64,000 nt of DNA from JAHRAW01 sp028066695 (GCA_963457535.1 OY734803.1:558001-622000), one strand, 5' to 3'. Shown: positions 47,481 to 56,162, counted from the first letter of the stretch. Notes: a model not told the origin generated them from the letters alone. Made by a program: numbers and translations.

Positions 47481-48641
47481 ATGCCGTTCGAACACTTGCG
47501 CTTCACCCGTCACTGGGATTTACTCCCCGATACCACCGAAAAGTTGGGGCAATGTCGCGGCCTGATCGATGCGCTTGCACAAGTGCCGCTGCGCCCTGAG
47601 ATCCAGCAGGAGTTGATGCAAGTGTCCCTGGTAAAAGGCGCGCAAGCAAGCACCGCCATTGAAGGCAACACGCTCACCGAGGCCGAGGTCAAAAAAGTCT
47701 TGGAAGGTGGGCATCTCAGTGAAAGTAAGGCATACCAAGAGCAGGAAGTGGACAACATTCTGCGCGCGATGAACAAACTCGCGCATGAGGTGCGCACCCG
47801 CACAACACCTAAAATCATCACCCCGCAACTGTTGCTGCGCTATCACGAGATGGTCGGCAAAAATTTGTCCGCGCCCTTCAACGCCGTCCCCGGACAATTC
47901 GCGCAGTCGCAGCGCGCCGTCGCCGGGTATCGCTGTCCTCCGCCCGGCAGAAAAAAGAACCAGGTGGAAGGATTGGTAAAACAACTTTGCCAATGGCTGC
48001 AAACCGAGTTTCACTTTACGACCGGCAAGCAAACTTTCCGCGACGGTATCATTCAATCGATCGTTACGCACATCTACATCGAATGGATTCATCCATTCGA
48101 CGATGGAAACGGCCGCACCGGCCGGCTGGTTGAGTTTTATTTGCTGATGCGCGCCGGCGTTCCCGCCATCTGCGCGCACATCCTGTCCAACCACTACAAC
48201 CAAACCCGGCCTGAATACTACGCCCATATCCGCGAATGCCAGCAGTCGCGCGATTTAACCGCGTTTATCGCCTACGCGGTTACCGGTTTTCTCGACGGCT
48301 TGCGCGAGATCTGGGAAACCGTCTCCGGCGAATTGCGCGACCGCGCATGGCGGGGATATGTGTATGACAAATTTGCCGAAATCAAGTGGAGCAGGCCCAC
48401 TTTCAAAAGACGCAGGCGCTTACTGCTGGACATGTCACTCGACAAAAGGTACGACTACGATGCGATTCAAAGCGCTTCACCTGAAGTCGCGCGCGCATAC
48501 GCCGGAGTGAACATCTCCACGCTGAAACGGGACATCCGCGTCTTGCTGGATGAAGAACTCCTGGCGCCGCACCCTTCAGGGAAATTTTCCGCAAACGTTG
48601 ATGTGCTGCTGGCGGAGTATCCGGGGAAACTACGAAGGTAG
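47481..48641 (+). CDS. Fic family protein
   Basis: Fic proteins transfer AMP (or another nucleotide monophosphate) from a nucleotide to hydroxyl side chains of target proteins. This one has 386 residues. The catalytic loop is complete: HPFDDGNGRTGR at residues 204-215, with His204. The self-inhibitory motif (S/T)xxxE(G/N) is found as STAIEGN at 57-63, with Glu61, so it is class II. The C-terminal 80 residues look like a winged-helix domain (VARAYAGVNISTLKRDIRVL) often seen in such Fic proteins and thought to bind DNA. No separate antitoxin gene precedes it. Confidence 0.92.
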   Translation: MPFEHLRFTRHWDLLPDTTEKLGQCRGLIDALAQVPLRPEIQQELMQVSLVKGAQASTAIEGNTLTEAEVKKVLEGGHLSESKAYQEQEVDNILRAMNKLAHEVRTRTTPKIITPQLLLRYHEMVGKNLSAPFNAVPGQFAQSQRAVAGYRCPPPGRKKNQVEGLVKQLCQWLQTEFHFTTGKQTFRDGIIQSIVTHIYIEWIHPFDDGNGRTGRLVEFYLLMRAGVPAICAHILSNHYNQTRPEYYAHIRECQQSRDLTAFIAYAVTGFLDGLREIWETVSGELRDRAWRGYVYDKFAEIKWSRPTFKRRRRLLLDMSLDKRYDYDAIQSASPEVARAYAGVNISTLKRDIRVLLDEELLAPHPSGKFSANVDVLLAEYPGKLRR

Positions 48642-48803
48642 CTTCTTCGCAAGGCGGCTTAAGAAGTTGCGAATTGGGCGCAGCCATCTCTCCGCCTTAA
48701 CGCCCCAAACTTTCCGCCGCACCGCACGACGGAACGCTTTCAGCGCCCTGGAAAGATCGGCTGGCGTCGATTGTTGCTTTGGTTGTTTGGACTCACTCAC
48801 CAT
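48630..48803 (-). CDS. Small basic protein, last gene of the motor-like operon
   Basis: A 57-residue protein (ATG at 48803; an in-frame ATG at 48818 gives 62 residues) overlapping the end of the MotB-like gene. It is strongly basic and helical: RALKAFRRAVRRKVWGVKAERWL, cut here into RALKAFRRAVRR and VWGVKAERWL. Amphipathic and Arg-rich, it has no family I recognise. Its reality is supported by the coupled start, ending just past the convergent Fic gene by 12 bp of overlap. It may also be a chance frame. Confidence 0.5.
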   Translation of the reverse strand: MVSESKQPKQQSTPADLSRALKAFRRAVRRKVWGVKAERWLRPIRNFLSRLAKKLPS

Positions 48804-49590
48804 GCGGCCACGGGTCATTTTGCACTTCGTAAGTGTAAAACGCCCCTTTAATAGTGTTGGTCGCTTTCTTCCACCGTTCTTTTTCCGCGACCCCGGTCAT
48901 GTCCCAAACCGCGGCATGGAACACGCATGGATAGTCGCGGATTTGCTCGGTTTTTCCCATGCGCCGTATTGGTTCCGCAACTTCAGCGAACTCGGCAAGG
49001 GACATGTCCCCGGCATTTTGAAACGGGGCAAGCGGGAGGCTTGCATACTCTTGCTGGTAACTGGTCCTCACGGCTTTTCCGCCCTCATCAACCGCCCGGC
49101 CCGGTCGCGGCGGACGCAAAGCCACCTGCAAGCGGTCGCTATGCACCGCTATATCCATCAGGTAGTAGGCCTGCTCATGGCGCCTCCCTTGCCGTTCAGT
49201 AACTTGATACCAACAAGGCGGATCAATCCCCTTGCTGGCGTATAGATCGGCGCGAAGCTGATTGATATCCTGCTTCGCTTTCTCATTCTTCTTCCGTTCT
49301 TTCTTTAACAACTCGGCATTTTTTGACGCTTCTTCTTTGGCGGTTTGCAGAGCGGCATCCAACGTCGCATTTTTGCGCGCAAGGCGTTCGATTTTTTCGG
49401 GAATAAGCCGCCGCGCCTGGTCGCGCTCGGCGGTGACCGAAGCCAACTTTTCCTGGTTCTCTTCGCTTTTAAATGACAACGCCAGCAGAAGCAAAAGCAG
49501 CATGAACGCGATCAAAATAAAAATCTCCGCCATGGTCAGGCCGAGAGTCAGTCCGCGCCGGTAGGTGCCGGATTCATTCTCAAACATCAT
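48793..49590 (-). CDS. MotB/ExbD-like single-span membrane protein with coiled coil
   Basis: A 265-residue protein. A short N-terminal cytoplasmic tail leads into one membrane helix at residues ~17-39 (LGLTMAEIFILIAFML), with an acidic Glu22 inside the helix. In MotB, ExbD and TolR the single helix also carries one acidic residue that conducts ions. A long charged coiled coil follows (about 41-118). The C-terminal domain (about 120-265) has Cys126 and Cys222 and would lie in the periplasm; it does not read as an OmpA/MotB peptidoglycan-binding domain. The ATG at 49590 shares a base with the stop of the MotA-like gene (TGATG). Confidence 0.65.
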   Translation of the reverse strand: MMFENESGTYRRGLTLGLTMAEIFILIAFMLLLLLLALSFKSEENQEKLASVTAERDQARRLIPEKIERLARKNATLDAALQTAKEEASKNAELLKKERKKNEKAKQDINQLRADLYASKGIDPPCWYQVTERQGRRHEQAYYLMDIAVHSDRLQVALRPPRPGRAVDEGGKAVRTSYQQEYASLPLAPFQNAGDMSLAEFAEVAEPIRRMGKTEQIRDYPCVFHAAVWDMTGVAEKERWKKATNTIKGAFYTYEVQNDPWPHGE

Positions 49591-50912
49591 CACTTGCGCT
49601 CGATCGCTTTGGTCAGCGCGTCAATTGCCTGCACCATGGATGTGCGAACTTCCTGGCTCATGGACTGCCATTGCTCCGCTTCCCGCCGCAACACCTTTAT
49701 TAATTCCGCAAACTGTTTGGTGTATTGCGGCGCAATTCCGGCTGTTTCGGTCATCGCGCCGGAAACCGCCTTGGTGTCCTTGGATATGGTCTTGGCAACT
49801 TGGTCCACTTCATTTGCCGCCCCGGAAAAAAGTTCGGTGGTTTGGCGGATGGCGGAATGCAGCGCGTCATATCCGCCGGAGAGCGTGTTGAGATTTTTCT
49901 GAGTTTCCCGCATGTCGCGCGCCACATTTTGCAGGTGGTCGAGGATTGCGTTAAAAGCGGCGCCAATATTTTCGCCGCCGCCGCTGATTTTTGCCAGCGC
50001 ATCGCGAATGCCGCCGGCCATTTGCTCGGCATCTTTCTCCCCGCTGGCAATTAATTTTTGACGCTGCTCCGCTTGCTGCGCCGCCAAATCATCCAGCGAT
50101 TTTTTGACATTCCCCGCGGCCGCCGCAACTTCATTTCCGGCCGCGGTCAGTTTGTCGCCGATTTCGCCGGACAACGCCGCAAGTATATCGGCCTGTTTCG
50201 CCGCCGAATTTTTGACTTGCTGCATCATCTCGGAGTGCGTTTTGCCCGACTCATGAACAGTCTCCTTGGCCGCCTGCATAATGGCGCGCCGGAATGCGTT
50301 CATGTCAGAAATCGTCTGCGTCAATTCCTGGCGGAGTTTGAATGCGGCATCAACAAGGTCGCGGTGCGCCATCTGCAAAGGCGCCATACCGGCATCATCT
50401 GACGACTCGCTACCGGCAGGCTGCATGCCATCCCCTTCCCCGAATGGCCGACCGCCGGCGGCAATGCCACCCGAATAGCCAACCGCGGACGGAGACGCTA
50501 CGCGCGACGCGGCATGAATATTTTGCAGAAGCAAAATTCGAAGAACAATTCCGGCGATAGTGGAAATTAGCGCGATGCCGAAACTGCCCACCAAGTTGTA
50601 GACGCGCTTTTCGAGATCGTCTGCGCCGCTATTGACAACGAACAGAACGATCAGCGAGTAAGTTAAAGAGGTCAGGGTGAACAGCAGCCCCATGTAATAC
50701 AGATTTTCCGGGGCATACGAGCCAGTGTTGCCGTCCGATCGGATGGCATGAACATAATATGCCAGCAGGCAACACAGGCAAATCAGCAGTGCAAAGCCCG
50801 CCGACACCACTTCGCCCCGGTCGCTGAGCAGCGCGCGCGTCACCGACGACAACAGCACCCCAACACCCAGCAGCAATGCAAACAAATGCCTGTCCAGGTC
50901 ATACTTTGGCAT
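49590..50912 (-). CDS. MotA/ExbB-like four-span membrane protein with long helical tail
   Basis: A 440-residue protein. Membrane helices are predicted at about 8-29, 33-54, 72-94 and 106-130. The third and fourth (YYMGLLFTLTSLTYSLIVLF and LVGSFGIALISTIAGIVLRI) have the small-residue pattern seen in the pore helices of MotA, TolQ and ExbB, and in ZorA. After a Gly/Ser-rich linker (about 140-175) comes a long uninterrupted helical tail (180-440), a coiled coil resembling methyl-accepting or ZorA-type tails. The start at 50912 lies two bases after the stop of the VWA-like gene. Family assignment is by pattern only. Confidence 0.65.
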   Translation of the reverse strand: MPKYDLDRHLFALLLGVGVLLSSVTRALLSDRGEVVSAGFALLICLCCLLAYYVHAIRSDGNTGSYAPENLYYMGLLFTLTSLTYSLIVLFVVNSGADDLEKRVYNLVGSFGIALISTIAGIVLRILLLQNIHAASRVASPSAVGYSGGIAAGGRPFGEGDGMQPAGSESSDDAGMAPLQMAHRDLVDAAFKLRQELTQTISDMNAFRRAIMQAAKETVHESGKTHSEMMQQVKNSAAKQADILAALSGEIGDKLTAAGNEVAAAAGNVKKSLDDLAAQQAEQRQKLIASGEKDAEQMAGGIRDALAKISGGGENIGAAFNAILDHLQNVARDMRETQKNLNTLSGGYDALHSAIRQTTELFSGAANEVDQVAKTISKDTKAVSGAMTETAGIAPQYTKQFAELIKVLRREAEQWQSMSQEVRTSMVQAIDALTKAIERK

Positions 50913-50914
50913 GT

Positions 50915-51682
50915 TCACAGTGGATTCTGCTCCATCAGTTTGCCGCCAAGAAACTCGACTGCTCGCGTCCACCAGTGAAAGTGATCTGTTGTTTGTATGC
51001 GCTGCTCACGGTCGTCAGGGCGCTGCACATAGTAAAGCCATACATCCACGCCCATGAGATTGCTCTTGACCGCTGGATTATCCAGCGCTTCGATTTCCGG
51101 GAGGTTTTTGTAGTGCGACATTTTCGCAGAGTGTTGCAACATGTCGGAAAATACGATCATGTTGGTCGGTTTGCGTGGTTTGCCAACACCAATACTGGAG
51201 GCATGTTTGGCGGCAATCAACCGAATCGTCTCCAGCAGTGGAGACTGCTTTCTGGTCATCGGGCTGGGTGCCGGCAATCCGTCCAAGACTCGCTTTTCAA
51301 AACGGCGCCACTTTTTCTGGGCGCCAACTTTGCCACTGGTCAGATCGTCGACCCAAGTGCGATCGGCCGGATTACCAGGATTGCACACTCGCACAGGTTT
51401 GGCAAGATCCGAAACCTTCTGCGCCAGATGATAAACAATCAGCTCGTTGCCAACCGGCAAGTAGTGATCGTTACCAGAGTCGCGAAACCCACGGAATAGT
51501 TGTTTCAAGTTTTCGTGTGCGGCAAGAGGCAGGGGGTCGGTGGAGTCGATCAACAAAATGGTCTGCCCCTTGCTCCCGCTCAACGGGCACTGAGTTCTTG
51601 GGTGCAATTTTTCCGCCGCATGAACCCCACCTGCGAACAAGGCGGCAGCGAAGAACACCCATTGCATTCCGTGATTTTTCAT
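50915..51682 (-). CDS. Secreted VWA-like protein
   Basis: A 255-residue protein with an N-terminal signal peptide (MQWVFFAAALFAGGVHA, cleaved before AEKL). The mature part suggests a von Willebrand factor A-type Rossmann fold: a first strand with a DxS-like metal site (TILLIDSTDPLPL, Asp46-Ser47), a later strand with Asp (NMIVFSDMLQHS, residues 174-185) and a third strand (GVDVWLYYVQR). Three Cys (32, 100 and near the start) may form disulfides. An alternative start at 51700 lies inside the upstream stop region. It is probably periplasmic and could connect the membrane proteins of the operon. Confidence 0.65.
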   Translation of the reverse strand: MKNHGMQWVFFAAALFAGGVHAAEKLHPRTQCPLSGSKGQTILLIDSTDPLPLAAHENLKQLFRGFRDSGNDHYLPVGNELIVYHLAQKVSDLAKPVRVCNPGNPADRTWVDDLTSGKVGAQKKWRRFEKRVLDGLPAPSPMTRKQSPLLETIRLIAAKHASSIGVGKPRKPTNMIVFSDMLQHSAKMSHYKNLPEIEALDNPAVKSNLMGVDVWLYYVQRPDDREQRIQTTDHFHWWTRAVEFLGGKLMEQNPL

Positions 51683-51692
51683 CAGTCGAACG

Positions 51693-53135
51693 CTACGCAT
51701 CGGGGGCAAACTGCATGTCCGCGAGTCCATTAAACTCGCGCGAGATGTCTTCAGAAATTTTCTGCATTTCTGCTCCGGTAGATTCGACCGCTTCCACCAC
51801 CCTTTCGACATCGTCGACCGACGCCGACGGACTGAAATCCGGCGGAGTTGCCAGTGTGTCGGCAATTTGCGGCACATCATCTTCAAAGTATTTCGGTTCC
51901 GGCTCGCTTCGTGCGCGCAGATTGTGGTCGCGGTATAAGCGCACCAGAAAGTCCTGCTGTTTCGCCAACGCCACAATCCAGTTTGCATAGCTGTTCTGCA
52001 GGGTTTTGGCGCGATTTGAAAGGTCCTTGTGCTCCTCGCGCATGTGCATTAATTTGGTGCGCTCATCGGCGACTTGGTCGTTGGCACCCTTGACCCGCGA
52101 GGTGATTTTACCACGGGTGGTTTCCACCAGACGGCGGTAGTTTTCATGCTTTTCTTTCCGCGCCAAATCGCATTTGCGGTAACCCGGGTAGCGGTCAAAC
52201 ATCGAATACCACTTGTGCGCGGCGAACGAGAAAAAACCCAGACCGACTAAGATCAAGAGAATGGAAAGAACCGAATCGATGCCAAAAGGAGATTGGATGA
52301 TGCTTTCCAGCGCTTTTTGCGTGTGGTCGACGAAATCAATGTCGTCAAACACGTCGTCATCCGAGTAGAGTTGGGCCGAGCGCGCCCTGGCTTCCACCAA
52401 CGCGTCCCGATAATGTCCGACGCCCAAGTTGAACGCAAAAACCATCGGGAAAACAGGAATGCAGGCCCAGACCAGCCGGCGCGCGCTGCGCGATACATGG
52501 TTTTTGTAGCGAAGCAGCAATCCGGCCAAACTTGCAAGGAACAAAACATTTACCGCGGTGATGAGCATGGTTTGCCCGACCGCCGGGAGAAATCCGGTCA
52601 GTTCCCACAGCAATGTGGCGTTCAGCACGGATTCCACCACAATGATGCCCGCAAACCATCCGACGCACGAGCGCGGCGCAAGATAATCCGCATCGCGGCC
52701 CAGTTGATTGCTTTCTTTGAACTTGTCGTATTCTTTTTGCGCGCTGTGCCACTCGCTTCTGCGAATCACCGACTCATTCTTAAATTTGTCCAGCATAGCG
52801 CTCAAGTCTTCTTTTGCCGCTCGGGAAACGGCCGTGATTCTTTCAATCAATGCCCTCGGCTCTACGGTGGCCACGATGTTGAGCAGGCGTTGATTGAAAG
52901 AATCAAAATGCCCGCTCAGCGCATTCTTGGTTTGCTGCGCCGTCCTCGTAACATCGGCTACGATGCCGGCCTCGACCGCGTCCGGCTTGGTCGCCTGGGC
53001 GCGCGGAAGGTTTTGCGAGCCGGATTCTTTCCCTTTGTCCGGCAACTGCTTTTCTTCGGTTTCGATATTTACCGGCAAAAAAACCTCTTGCTCTGCGACA
53101 AAAGCGTTTTCTTGCAAACGAACAGGCCGTGCCAT
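51693..53135 (-). CDS. Four-span membrane protein with flanking coiled coils, first gene of the motor-like operon
   Basis: A 480-residue protein of unknown family. A charged, partly coiled-coil N-terminal region (1-150) precedes four membrane helices at about 156-178, 187-208, 220-240 and 286-306. A loop with a run of acidic residues (DDDVFDDIDFVDH, 259-271) lies between the third and fourth. A long coiled coil follows (about 322-405). The C-terminus is acidic and disordered-looking. The start has GGGAG nine bases upstream. It opens the operon of VWA-like, MotA-like, MotB-like and small basic proteins, all within a few bases of one another. Confidence 0.65.
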   Translation of the reverse strand: MARPVRLQENAFVAEQEVFLPVNIETEEKQLPDKGKESGSQNLPRAQATKPDAVEAGIVADVTRTAQQTKNALSGHFDSFNQRLLNIVATVEPRALIERITAVSRAAKEDLSAMLDKFKNESVIRRSEWHSAQKEYDKFKESNQLGRDADYLAPRSCVGWFAGIIVVESVLNATLLWELTGFLPAVGQTMLITAVNVLFLASLAGLLLRYKNHVSRSARRLVWACIPVFPMVFAFNLGVGHYRDALVEARARSAQLYSDDDVFDDIDFVDHTQKALESIIQSPFGIDSVLSILLILVGLGFFSFAAHKWYSMFDRYPGYRKCDLARKEKHENYRRLVETTRGKITSRVKGANDQVADERTKLMHMREEHKDLSNRAKTLQNSYANWIVALAKQQDFLVRLYRDHNLRARSEPEPKYFEDDVPQIADTLATPPDFSPSASVDDVERVVEAVESTGAEMQKISEDISREFNGLADMQFAPDA

Positions 53136-53216
53136 ATTGTGATTTCTCCCAGAAATGGTAATCGTTTTTTGATGCCGGAATTGTAGCGGGCAAAATGCCG
53201 CTGAAGGCGGCGGATT

Positions 53217-53960
53217 TTACAACATTCGGTCAGCGAGCACCACCGAACGAAACCCGCCGGCAAATTCATCTCCCAAAACATCCTCCGGCGAAATCCCGCG
53301 CAATGCCCCATCATAGCAAAACGCATACCTCCCGGCCAACCCGGCGATGACCGCGAGTTTTTCGCGGCGAATTTTTTCCGGGAAAAACGGCGCATGCAGC
53401 GAAAGGTGGATGGCCGGTTTGGCGCGCGGGAGGATTTCGGCGAGCGCCGGGGCGAGGTCAAATTCGCCGCCTTCAATGTCAATTTTTAGCAGGTCAATTT
53501 TTTCAATGCCCCACCACTCCATGAAACGCGCGGGCGTCAGCGCGAGCGCCCAAGCCTGCGCGTCTTCGGAGGCGGCGGCGGATTGGACGCGCGTCATGCT
53601 TTTGCCGAGGCCGCGCGCGCAGGCGAGCGGCACGCGGGCGTTTTTTGCGCCGAGCGCGGCGTGAAGCGGATGCGCGTTGGCGACGCCGTTTAGGCGCAGG
53701 TTGGCAAGCAAGCGTTCGTAAGCGGCCGGGTCGGGCTCTATGCAATAAACATGCGCGCCGCGCGCGGCCGCAAACAGCGTGGTCGCGCCGACCCAGGCGC
53801 CGGCGTCCACAAACACCGCGCCGCGGCGCAGGCAGCGCGCCAGCGCGTCCAGCGTGTCCGGCTCCCATTCGCCGGATTCCACGCGCCGCCAAAACGCCGC
53901 GTCCTCGGCCAGCAGGCGGTGCGGCCTGCCGCCGATTTTTGCGGTGATGTATTCGCTCAT
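53217..53960 (-). CDS. FkbM family methyltransferase
   Basis: A 247-residue SAM-dependent methyltransferase of the FkbM family, which commonly O-methylates sugars or other secondary metabolites. The SAM-binding motif VFVDAGAWVGATT (about residues 50-62) and the family signature LLKIDIEGGEFDL are clear. It is divergent from a glycosyltransferase gene across 47 bp; the pairing suggests methylation of a surface glycan. Substrate unknown. Confidence 0.88.
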   Translation of the reverse strand: MSEYITAKIGGRPHRLLAEDAAFWRRVESGEWEPDTLDALARCLRRGAVFVDAGAWVGATTLFAAARGAHVYCIEPDPAAYERLLANLRLNGVANAHPLHAALGAKNARVPLACARGLGKSMTRVQSAAASEDAQAWALALTPARFMEWWGIEKIDLLKIDIEGGEFDLAPALAEILPRAKPAIHLSLHAPFFPEKIRREKLAVIAGLAGRYAFCYDGALRGISPEDVLGDEFAGGFRSVVLADRML

Positions 53961-54007
53961 CGCGCGCGCATATTAATGAACGGGCGGCGCGCTACAATCG
54001 GCGGGCG

Positions 54008-55282
54008 ATGCGCGCCACACCAATGCAAAAATCCGTCGCGGTCGTTTTGAAAGGCTACCCGCGCCTGTCGGAAACTTTTATCGCCGAGGAACTCCACGCG
54101 CTGGAGCGCGCCGGCGTCGCGGTGGCGATTTTTTCGCTGCGCCGGCCGACCGATTCGCATACCCACCCGGTGCACCGCGCCATCCGCGCGCGCGCGGCCT
54201 ACCTGCCGGAATACCTGCACCGCGAGCCGCTGCGCGTGTTGTGTGCGTGGCTGCGAATGCGCCGGCGGCCGCGCTACCGCGAGGCGCTGCGAATGTGGCG
54301 GCGCGATTTGCGGCGCGACTTCACGCGCAACCGCGTGCGCCGCTTCGGCCAGGCGCTGGTGCTCGCCGCGGAATTGCCGGAGGACACGGGACTTCTCTAC
54401 GCGCATTTCATGCACACGCCGGCCTCGGTGGCGCGCTACGCGGCGGTTCTCGCGCAACTTCCGTGGGCCTGCTCGGCGCATGCCAAGGACATTTGGACGC
54501 TGCCGGAATGGGAGAAGCGCGAGAAACTCGCCGACTGCATTTGGCTGACCACCTGCACACGCGCGAACTTTGAACACCTGCGCGAACTCGCCGGCGCTCA
54601 TGAACATGCGCGCGCGCGGGTCGCGCTGAATTACCACGGCATAGACCTCGCGCGCATTGACGCGCAGCCGCGCCATTCGTCGCGCGACGGCGCGGACGCG
54701 GCGCGGCCGGTGCGCATTCTCAGCGTCGGCCGCGCGGTCGCGAAGAAAGGCTATTTCGGATTGCTGGATGCGCTCGCCGAATTGCCGCGCGATTTGCACT
54801 GGGAGATGACGCACATCGGCGGCGGGCCGCTGCTCGGCGAATGCAAGCGGCGCGCGAACGCGCTCGGCATCGGCGAAAAAGTGCGCTGGCTCGGCGCGCA
54901 GCCGCGCCGCGAAGTGTTCGCGCAATACGGCGCGGCGGATTTTTTCGCGCTGCATTGCGTGGTCGCCGAAGACGGCGACCGCGACGGTTTGCCGAATGTG
55001 CTGGTGGAAGCGCAAAGCCACGGACTCGCGGTGGTGTCCACGCGCGTCTCCGGCATTCCGGAATTGGTGGAAGACGGCGTTACCGGAATTTTGGTGGAGC
55101 CGCATGCCGGGCGCGCGCTCGGCGCCGCGCTGCAAAAACTCGCGGCCGACCCGGCGTTGCGGCGCAAACTCGGCGAGGCCGGGCGCGAAGTGGTGCGCGC
55201 CCGTTTCGGCATGGACAAAAACTTCGCCGGCCTGCACCAACTGATTTGCGCGGCGCTGGCGCCGCCCGCGCGGCCTCAGTAG
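54008..55282 (+). CDS. Glycosyltransferase family 4 protein
   Basis: A 424-residue GT-B glycosyltransferase. The N-terminal KGYPRLSETFIAEELHAL is typical of colanic-acid/exopolysaccharide family 4 enzymes. In the C-terminal half LSVGRAVAKKGYFGLLDA and EDGDRDGLPNVLVEA form the nucleotide-sugar site (E-x7-E pattern). ATG at 54008 or the next at 54023 could be used. It overlaps the convergent panB gene by seven bases at its 3' end. Confidence 0.9.
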   Translation: MRATPMQKSVAVVLKGYPRLSETFIAEELHALERAGVAVAIFSLRRPTDSHTHPVHRAIRARAAYLPEYLHREPLRVLCAWLRMRRRPRYREALRMWRRDLRRDFTRNRVRRFGQALVLAAELPEDTGLLYAHFMHTPASVARYAAVLAQLPWACSAHAKDIWTLPEWEKREKLADCIWLTTCTRANFEHLRELAGAHEHARARVALNYHGIDLARIDAQPRHSSRDGADAARPVRILSVGRAVAKKGYFGLLDALAELPRDLHWEMTHIGGGPLLGECKRRANALGIGEKVRWLGAQPRREVFAQYGAADFFALHCVVAEDGDRDGLPNVLVEAQSHGLAVVSTRVSGIPELVEDGVTGILVEPHAGRALGAALQKLAADPALRRKLGEAGREVVRARFGMDKNFAGLHQLICAALAPPARPQ

Positions 55283-56106
55283 CAATGCTCGGCCGCCGGA
55301 AACTTTCCGCGCTTGACCGCGTCCCGGTACGCGGCGACCGCGCCCTGCACGCCGCCGGGGTTTCCTTCAAGAAAATTCTTGACGAACTTCGCGGTTTTGC
55401 CCGGATACAAACCGAGCAAATCGTGCCACACCAAAATCTGCCCGTCGGTTTCGCCGCCCGCGCCGATGCCGATGACCGGCACTTCCAGTTCTTTCGCCAG
55501 TTGCGCGCCGAGCGCGACCGGCACACATTCCACCAGAATCAAACTCGCGCCGGCTTCCTGCAGCACTTTTGCTTCATCCACGATCGCCTTCCCTTGCGCC
55601 GGATCGCGCCCCTGCACGCGGTAGCCGCCGAGGTGGTTGATGGATTGCGGCGTCAGCCCCAGATGCGCGCACACCGGAATGCCGCGCTGGCTGAGGCGCG
55701 CGGTGGTCTCGGCGAGCCAGGCGCCGCCTTCCAGTTTCACCATCTGCGCGCCCTCGCGCATCAGCACCGCCGCGTTTTCCAAACTGTGCGACTCGGTGTA
55801 ATAACTCATGAACGGCAAGTCGGCCATCAGCAGCGCGCCGCGGTTGCCGCGCCGCGCGCAGCGCACATGGTAGGCGGTGTCCTCAATGGTCACCGGCAAA
55901 CTGCTGTCGTGCCCCTGAATGACCATGCCGAGCGAATCGCCGACCAGCAAAATTTCAATGCCGGCTTCGCTCGCCGCGAACGCGCTGCAGTAGTCGTATG
56001 CGGTCAGCGCGGTGATTTTTTCGCCGGCCGATTTCATGCGCGCGAGCGCGGGCACGGTGATTTTTTTTCGGGCGGATTCTTGCTGGGGCGGCGGCGATGC
56101 GGACAT
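55276..56106 (-). CDS. panB: 3-methyl-2-oxobutanoate hydroxymethyltransferase
   Basis: First committed step of pantothenate synthesis: 2-oxoisovalerate plus methylene-THF to ketopantoate. 276 residues, with a short N-terminal extension. The barrel motifs ALTAYDYCSA, LVGDSLGMVIQG, ADLPFMSYYTE and GLTPQSIN are intact. Methylene-THF could be supplied by sarcosine oxidase; coaBC in the same window acts later in the same pathway. Confidence 0.96.
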   Translation of the reverse strand: MSASPPPQQESARKKITVPALARMKSAGEKITALTAYDYCSAFAASEAGIEILLVGDSLGMVIQGHDSSLPVTIEDTAYHVRCARRGNRGALLMADLPFMSYYTESHSLENAAVLMREGAQMVKLEGGAWLAETTARLSQRGIPVCAHLGLTPQSINHLGGYRVQGRDPAQGKAIVDEAKVLQEAGASLILVECVPVALGAQLAKELEVPVIGIGAGGETDGQILVWHDLLGLYPGKTAKFVKNFLEGNPGGVQGAVAAYRDAVKRGKFPAAEHCY

Positions 56107-56162
56107 GACGGAGGCGGCGGGGAAAGTGCGGCTATTATGCCACCGCCGCCGGGAGTTGCGCG

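Noticed and set aside
48630..53135. Calling the operon a canonical Zorya system
   Set aside because: The channel pair is similar in layout only. I see no ZorC, ZorD helicase or ZorE gene and no OmpA-type domain in the MotB-like protein.
53195..53216. Terminator after the FkbM gene
   Set aside because: A GCCGC/GCGGC hairpin is present near 53198-53212, but the stem is only five pairs and the T run is short, so it is not listed as a terminator.
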